From Sulfolobales archaeon (GTDB lineage Archaea > Thermoproteota > Thermoprotei_A > Sulfolobales > Desulfurococcaceae), in contig JANXDZ010000001.1 of NCBI GenBank assembly GCA_025059075.1, forward strand, positions 249,686-313,685: a DNA stretch of 64,000 nt, written 5' to 3'. Shown here piece by piece: positions 59,739 through 64,000 of this stretch. A program made the position numbers and the translations under genes. Below the pieces are notes generated by a model that saw only the letters and a program-made list of their open reading frames with translations, was not told the origin of the DNA and made no database searches. Positions within the stretch are counted from its first letter, which is position 1. Each line of letters starts with the position of its first letter.

Positions 59739-61343
59739 TTGGCTAAATACTTAGTTGTAACTGGTGGAGTTCTCTCAGGCTTAGGTAAAGGCGTTATAAC
59801 TGCTTCAACAGGTTTACTCCTCAAGAGCTTAGGCTATAGCGTTACAGCAATAAAAGTAGATCCATATGTAAATGTTGATGCTGGAACCATGAATCCCTAT
59901 ATGCATGGAGAAGTCTTTGTAACAGATGATGGAGGAGAAACAGATCTCGATATAGGTCACTATGAGAGGTTCTTGAATGCTAGCTTAAGCAAGAAGAACA
60001 ACATTACTACGGGGCAGATATTCATGAAGGTAATAGAGAAGGAAAGGATGGGGGCTTACTTAGGGCAGTGTGTTCAAATAATTCCTCATGTCACTGATGA
60101 AGTGAAAAGCAGGATAAATGAAGTAGCTCGTGAAACAAATATAGACATAGTATTAGTTGAAATAGGGGGGACTGTAGGCGATATAGAGGGGCTGCCTTTC
60201 CTAGAGGCAGTTAGACAGCTTAGGATGGAGGAAGGGGCGGATAATGTAGCGTTCATACACGTTGCTCTAGCACCCCTCCTATCAACTACTGGTGAATTAA
60301 AGACTAAGCCAGTGCAGCATAGCGTTCAAGAATTAAGGAGGATAGGTATACAGCCTGATGCAATTATAGTTAGATCTATTACGTGGCTAGACAATGAGGC
60401 TAGACGTAAAATAGCTCTCTACAGTAATTTACCGCCACCAGCTGTATTTAGTGTACCAGACTTAGATACCATATATAGAGTCCCGCTAATACTTAATGAA
60501 CAGGGCTTTACAAAGTACATTGCTGAAAGAATAAAGCTTAAGTACACTGATCTAGATCTAGGGGAGTGGCGTAACTACATTGAAAGGCTAACTAATGTTG
60601 ATAGGGAAGTCTCCATAGCTATGGTGGGTAAGTACACCAAGCTCCACGATAGTTACATAAGTATAATTGAGGCATTAAACCACTCTGGAGCATTAATTGG
60701 AGTTAAGCCAAAGCTTAAGTGGATTGAAGCAACAGAGATAGAGGAAGGAGTAATTAAACCTGAAGTAATTATTGAATCTAACGGCGTAATAGTGTTGCCA
60801 GGCTTTGGGAGGAGGGGTGCTGAAGGAAAGATCAAGGTTATAAAGATCGCTAGAGAGAATAAAAAGCCCTTGCTTGGAATATGCTTTGGATTCCAACTAA
60901 TGGTTGTTGAATATGCTAGAAATGTAATTGGCTTAAGCAAAGCTAATTCAACTGAAATAGATCCACAGACCCCCCACCCTATAGTAGATCTACTGCCAGA
61001 GCAAAGGACCGTCGACAGGCTTGGTGGAACAATGAGACTTGGGCTCCATCCAATAAAGATAGCTACTGGAACGCTGGCCTACGAAATTTATGGAAGAGAA
61101 ATTGTTTACGAAAGGCATAGACATAGGTATGAAGTTAACACAAAGTACATAGACTTGCTAGAGTCAAGAGGCTTGACGATCAGTGGCTGGAGCATCGATG
61201 GACTCCCCGAAATAATAGAACTTAAAAATAGTAGCAGCTTCTACTTAGGAATACAAGCACACCCAGAGTTTAGAAGCAGACCTCTAAATCCATCCCCTAT
61301 ATACGTTAAGTTTCTTGAACGAGCTGCACTGAGTACGCGTTAA
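59739..61343 (+). CDS. pyrG: CTP synthase
   Basis: Makes CTP from UTP, ATP and glutamine. The synthetase domain starts at LVVTGGVLSGLGKGVITAS and includes KVDPYVNVDAGTMNPYMHGE. The glutaminase domain has LLGICFGFQLMVVEYAR with the nucleophilic Cys, and the C-terminal HRHRYEVN and AHPEFRSRP with catalytic His/Glu. TTG 59739 is the start by family N-terminus and TAGGTGG 8 nt upstream, giving 534 residues. Confidence 0.96.
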   Translation: MAKYLVVTGGVLSGLGKGVITASTGLLLKSLGYSVTAIKVDPYVNVDAGTMNPYMHGEVFVTDDGGETDLDIGHYERFLNASLSKKNNITTGQIFMKVIEKERMGAYLGQCVQIIPHVTDEVKSRINEVARETNIDIVLVEIGGTVGDIEGLPFLEAVRQLRMEEGADNVAFIHVALAPLLSTTGELKTKPVQHSVQELRRIGIQPDAIIVRSITWLDNEARRKIALYSNLPPPAVFSVPDLDTIYRVPLILNEQGFTKYIAERIKLKYTDLDLGEWRNYIERLTNVDREVSIAMVGKYTKLHDSYISIIEALNHSGALIGVKPKLKWIEATEIEEGVIKPEVIIESNGVIVLPGFGRRGAEGKIKVIKIARENKKPLLGICFGFQLMVVEYARNVIGLSKANSTEIDPQTPHPIVDLLPEQRTVDRLGGTMRLGLHPIKIATGTLAYEIYGREIVYERHRHRYEVNTKYIDLLESRGLTISGWSIDGLPEIIELKNSSSFYLGIQAHPEFRSRPLNPSPIYVKFLERAALSTR

Positions 61344-61465
61344 TAAGTTTCATAAGTCACTTCAAGCCTTCCATAGAACTTAAAAATAGGGAGGAGACTG
61401 CTAGATAATTAAATACTTCATTAATCTAATTTTAATCTAACTACATACAGTACTAGGTGTTCTTC

Positions 61466-62851
61466 ATGGTTGTTGAAAAGGTATCTATCTTAATAAAGAA
61501 TGGACTTGTTGTAACTATGGATGCTTTTAGAAGAGTACTTAGTGAAGGATATGTAGCTGTAGATGAAGACAGAATAGTTGGCGTAGGCAAGGGAGATCCT
61601 GGAGGAAGGTATTCAGCTGAAGAAGTTATTGATGCACGTAGAGCAGTAGTACTTCCCGGACTAATATGTGTACACACTCACCTCTATGGAGCTTTGCTGA
61701 GAGCTAGCCCATGGTTTCTAAAAATAGATCAGCCGACTGATTTCCAACAAAGTCTTCAGAGAGTGTGGTGGACGCTAGATGAACTCATGACTCACGAGGA
61801 TATCTATGCTTCAGCACTATACTCATCAATGGAGTTAGCTAGGACTGGTACAACACTATTCTACGATACTTTAAGTGCTCCAAAAGCTATTGAGGGCTCT
61901 TTAAGCTGTGAAAAGAAGGCTATTGAAGAAGTAGGAGTGCGTGGTATACTATCTTTTGAAGCTACTGAAAGGCACAGCCTTGAGGAAGGCATTAGGGGTT
62001 TAGCTGAAAATGAAAAGTTTGTTAAAGAGAATCCCTATACTCTAGATAAATTAGTCATGGGGGCAATAAGCCTCCACGCAAGCTTTACCGTAAGTAATGA
62101 ATTATTACATAAAGCTAAAGAGCTCTCCGACAAGCACGGCGTCCCAATAACTATGCACATTGAGGAGGGTTTAATAGACGTATACCATAACATTGAGCGC
62201 TATGGAGTAAGGCCTGTAGAGAGACTTGAGAAGGAGGGGTTCTTGAGCTCTAAGTTAGTGGCAGCACACGTAGTTCACGCAACAATGGAGGAACTAATTG
62301 CATTGAAAAGAAGTAACGTTAAAGTAGCTCATAATGCTATGAGCAACATGCTGAATGCCGTTGGAGTGTCTCCAGTCCCAAAAATGCTCGAGCTAGGGAT
62401 AGTAGTTGGAATAGGGAATGATGGCTATATACTCGATGTTTTTGAAAACGCTAGGGCAACTTATCTAATACATAAAGTAGCGAATAAAGACCCAAGGCTT
62501 ATGCCTCCAGATAAAGTTGTTGAAATGGCTACGATAGATGCAGCAAAAGTACTGGGGTTAGAGAAGCATGTTGGAAGCCTTGAAGTAGGTAAGAGAGCTG
62601 ATGTAGTGATTGTGAGGCCTGAACTAACTCCAACGCCAATCAATGAAGGCACTGTTTACAGCCATATAGTGAATACATTTACCGGTAGAGATGTTGATAC
62701 AGTGATAGTTAATGGTAGGGAGATTCTTAGGGAAAGAAAGTTCACAGCTACTCAGGCTTTAAAAAAGCTAGATTACGTACATGAGATAGCTACAAGGCTT
62801 TGGGATAAGCTGTTGAGTGAAGGAAGCTATCAACTAGACTTCCTAAGCTGA
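61466..62851 (+). CDS. Amidohydrolase of the MTA/SAH deaminase - SsnA group
   Basis: Metal-dependent amidohydrolase of 461 residues. Metal ligands lie in GLICVHTHLYGALLRA (HxH), HASFTVSNE with TMHIEEG, AAHVVHA and GIGNDGY (Asp). The C-terminal KVLGLEKHVGSLEVGKRADVVIV is the family end. The GNDGYILDVFENAR segment resembles SsnA proteins more than true S-adenosylhomocysteine deaminases, so the substrate stays open. The ATG at 61466, 7 nt after AGGT, is preferred. Confidence 0.85.
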   Translation: MVVEKVSILIKNGLVVTMDAFRRVLSEGYVAVDEDRIVGVGKGDPGGRYSAEEVIDARRAVVLPGLICVHTHLYGALLRASPWFLKIDQPTDFQQSLQRVWWTLDELMTHEDIYASALYSSMELARTGTTLFYDTLSAPKAIEGSLSCEKKAIEEVGVRGILSFEATERHSLEEGIRGLAENEKFVKENPYTLDKLVMGAISLHASFTVSNELLHKAKELSDKHGVPITMHIEEGLIDVYHNIERYGVRPVERLEKEGFLSSKLVAAHVVHATMEELIALKRSNVKVAHNAMSNMLNAVGVSPVPKMLELGIVVGIGNDGYILDVFENARATYLIHKVANKDPRLMPPDKVVEMATIDAAKVLGLEKHVGSLEVGKRADVVIVRPELTPTPINEGTVYSHIVNTFTGRDVDTVIVNGREILRERKFTATQALKKLDYVHEIATRLWDKLLSEGSYQLDFLS

Positions 62852-62909
62852 AGCATGTACTAATCACATTTATAGCTTGCTAGCTAGTCCTATACGTAGG
62901 TGCTGAGCT

Positions 62910-63962
62910 TTGATTAAGGGAGACATGAAGCAATATGTAGCTGAAGAATATAGAGGGGACATAATCTATAAGTCACTTCTTCCTAAAGTCAAGTTAAGCG
63001 CTATGACTTTAAACACGCACTTAGCCACAGTGGATGTTCCACTTAAAGAGCTTTTAGAGGTAGAGAGGGCTTTCCTAGAAGTTGGAATTAGATCGTTGAG
63101 GGAGAGATTCTTGTGGAGACTGAAGCTAGATGGAGTGCCTGTATCTAGAGAGTTTAAGCCCAATTCATCTATAAACCTTAGAGGCATGTATTATTCAAGG
63201 GCTGTCTACGACGTAACACCGATCTTGAGGAGGTGTAAGAGGGCTGATAGGCTTGGAATCATGGTTAAATATGTTGATAGCGATCATATATACCTTGAGC
63301 ACTTAGGACTACTATTGTTTGCACCATCTCAAGATGTTTCTAGCTACATAAGCTTCCTAAGTGGGGCAATAGGGTTTGAACCCTCTAGTGAATGTGAAGT
63401 GAACTTAAGTTATCCAGGCAATAGCGCTAGAGAGCTTCACTTAATAACTTACATGCCTGGTCCATACAGTAGACTGCACATAATCTTCAATGATGAGGAT
63501 GTAGGAGTCATAGGCGGCCATTCTGGAACTGAAGAACATGTGTTAAAAGTAAGCAACATACGTAGGGAAAACAAGCTTAAGTTAATCTACGCAAGTGCTC
63601 CAATGACTACGTTAATGAATGAAGCCGTGTTATTTACTGTATTGATGAAACACGCGTTGTTTAAGGAACCCAAGCTAGTGTTAAAAGAAGTCATTGAACC
63701 CCAAGTAATTGGTGAAAGAAAGATGCGTTTAGTCATAGCTAATGAAGGGCTTTCAAAACCGGATGCAGCTCTATTGACATTAATTTACTTAGGAACACCA
63801 ATACATAGAGCTGATGTACCTGAGTTAAAGCCAGGTGAGGAGGCTTTAGTTGAAGTGCCATTAAATCTCAATAAGGGCACTTACCAACTCGTTGTAAGGC
63901 TTGTGTGGAGGAAGGCAACTAAAACTTCGTTTAATGAGGAGAGAATAACTATTTCACTTTAG
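62910..63962 (+). CDS. Unknown protein with C-terminal immunoglobulin-like domain
   Basis: A 350-residue protein I do not recognise. The last 100 residues (MRLVIANEGLSKPDAALLTL, RADVPELKPGEEALVEVPLN, NKGTYQLVVRLVWR) look like a CARDB-type beta-sandwich. The first part is mixed alpha/beta with many basic residues and no signal peptide, so it may be cytoplasmic. TTG 62910 has AGGTG 7 nt upstream. It lies 58 bp after the amidohydrolase and may be co-transcribed. Confidence 0.6.
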   Translation: MIKGDMKQYVAEEYRGDIIYKSLLPKVKLSAMTLNTHLATVDVPLKELLEVERAFLEVGIRSLRERFLWRLKLDGVPVSREFKPNSSINLRGMYYSRAVYDVTPILRRCKRADRLGIMVKYVDSDHIYLEHLGLLLFAPSQDVSSYISFLSGAIGFEPSSECEVNLSYPGNSARELHLITYMPGPYSRLHIIFNDEDVGVIGGHSGTEEHVLKVSNIRRENKLKLIYASAPMTTLMNEAVLFTVLMKHALFKEPKLVLKEVIEPQVIGERKMRLVIANEGLSKPDAALLTLIYLGTPIHRADVPELKPGEEALVEVPLNLNKGTYQLVVRLVWRKATKTSFNEERITISL

Positions 63963-64000
63963 CCTTTTCATAGAGATACGCTACGTAGTGGAGCAATTGC

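Noticed and set aside
63367-63388. tRNA-like GGGTTTGAACCC sequence resembling a T-arm
   Set aside because: It lies inside a continuous protein frame and no acceptor or anticodon arms can be folded around it.

Overview
The window is an AT-rich stretch of an archaeal chromosome, almost certainly from a thermophilic crenarchaeote (Thermoproteota). The markers are an archaeal-type TyrRS, A-type ATPase subunit D, an XPF/ERCC4-type nuclease, UPF0147, UPF0148 and UPF0216 proteins, a FAU-1 RNA-binding protein, a Clp1/Grc3 RNA kinase and the archaeal modified mevalonate enzymes. Genes are tightly packed, TTG and GTG starts are common, GGTGA or GAGGTG ribosome sites lie 5-9 nt before starts, and TATA boxes precede operons. 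I could not place it to genus. I found no rRNA, tRNA, CRISPR array or insertion sequence.

Layout. 1-4.3 kb: end of tyrS, a phosphohexomutase and a tungsten GAPOR-type oxidoreductase. 4.5-11.5 kb: a galactitol-type PTS EIIC facing an operon for a 2-oxoacid dehydrogenase (E2 without a lipoyl domain, E1 alpha, E1 beta, separate lipoyl-domain protein), then PTS EIIB, a ribulose-phosphate-type 3-epimerase and a two-gene lipoate-protein ligase. 12.5-24.3 kb: RNA kinase, the UbiD/aconitase-X genes of the modified mevalonate pathway, thymidylate kinase, UPF0148, UPF0147, FAU-1, asparaginase, a SpoIIM-like membrane protein, a HAD phosphatase and a zinc alcohol dehydrogenase. 24.3-34.8 kb: an accessory metabolic island with dye-linked amino-acid dehydrogenase subunits, a bacterial-style glycerol operon (DUF1667, GlpB-like, GlpA, GlpK, GlpF), dihydroxyacetone kinase DhaL/DhaM/DhaK and HPr. 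35-43 kb: an ABC exporter with a FtsX-like permease, the distant alpha subunit of the dehydrogenase, a PMT-like glycosyltransferase and an aminopropyltransferase. 43-64 kb: mostly housekeeping genes (AsnRS-like enzyme, HD and DHH enzymes, AtpD, XPF nuclease, ThiL, CTP synthase) with several small unknown membrane proteins.

How the parts fit (inference). GlpF, GlpK and the GlpA-type dehydrogenase would take glycerol to DHAP. DhaK/L/M, with HPr supplying phosphate from PEP, would do the same for dihydroxyacetone. The GAPOR would then oxidise glyceraldehyde-3-phosphate with ferredoxin. HPr would also feed the GatB/GatC transporter, whose sugar phosphate may enter the pentose-phosphate pool through the epimerase. 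Enzyme I and the matching EIIA are absent from the window and must be elsewhere if the PTS works. The lipoate ligase pair would charge the stand-alone lipoyl protein of the 2-oxoacid dehydrogenase. The most unusual features are this crenarchaeal PEP-PTS and the split E2.
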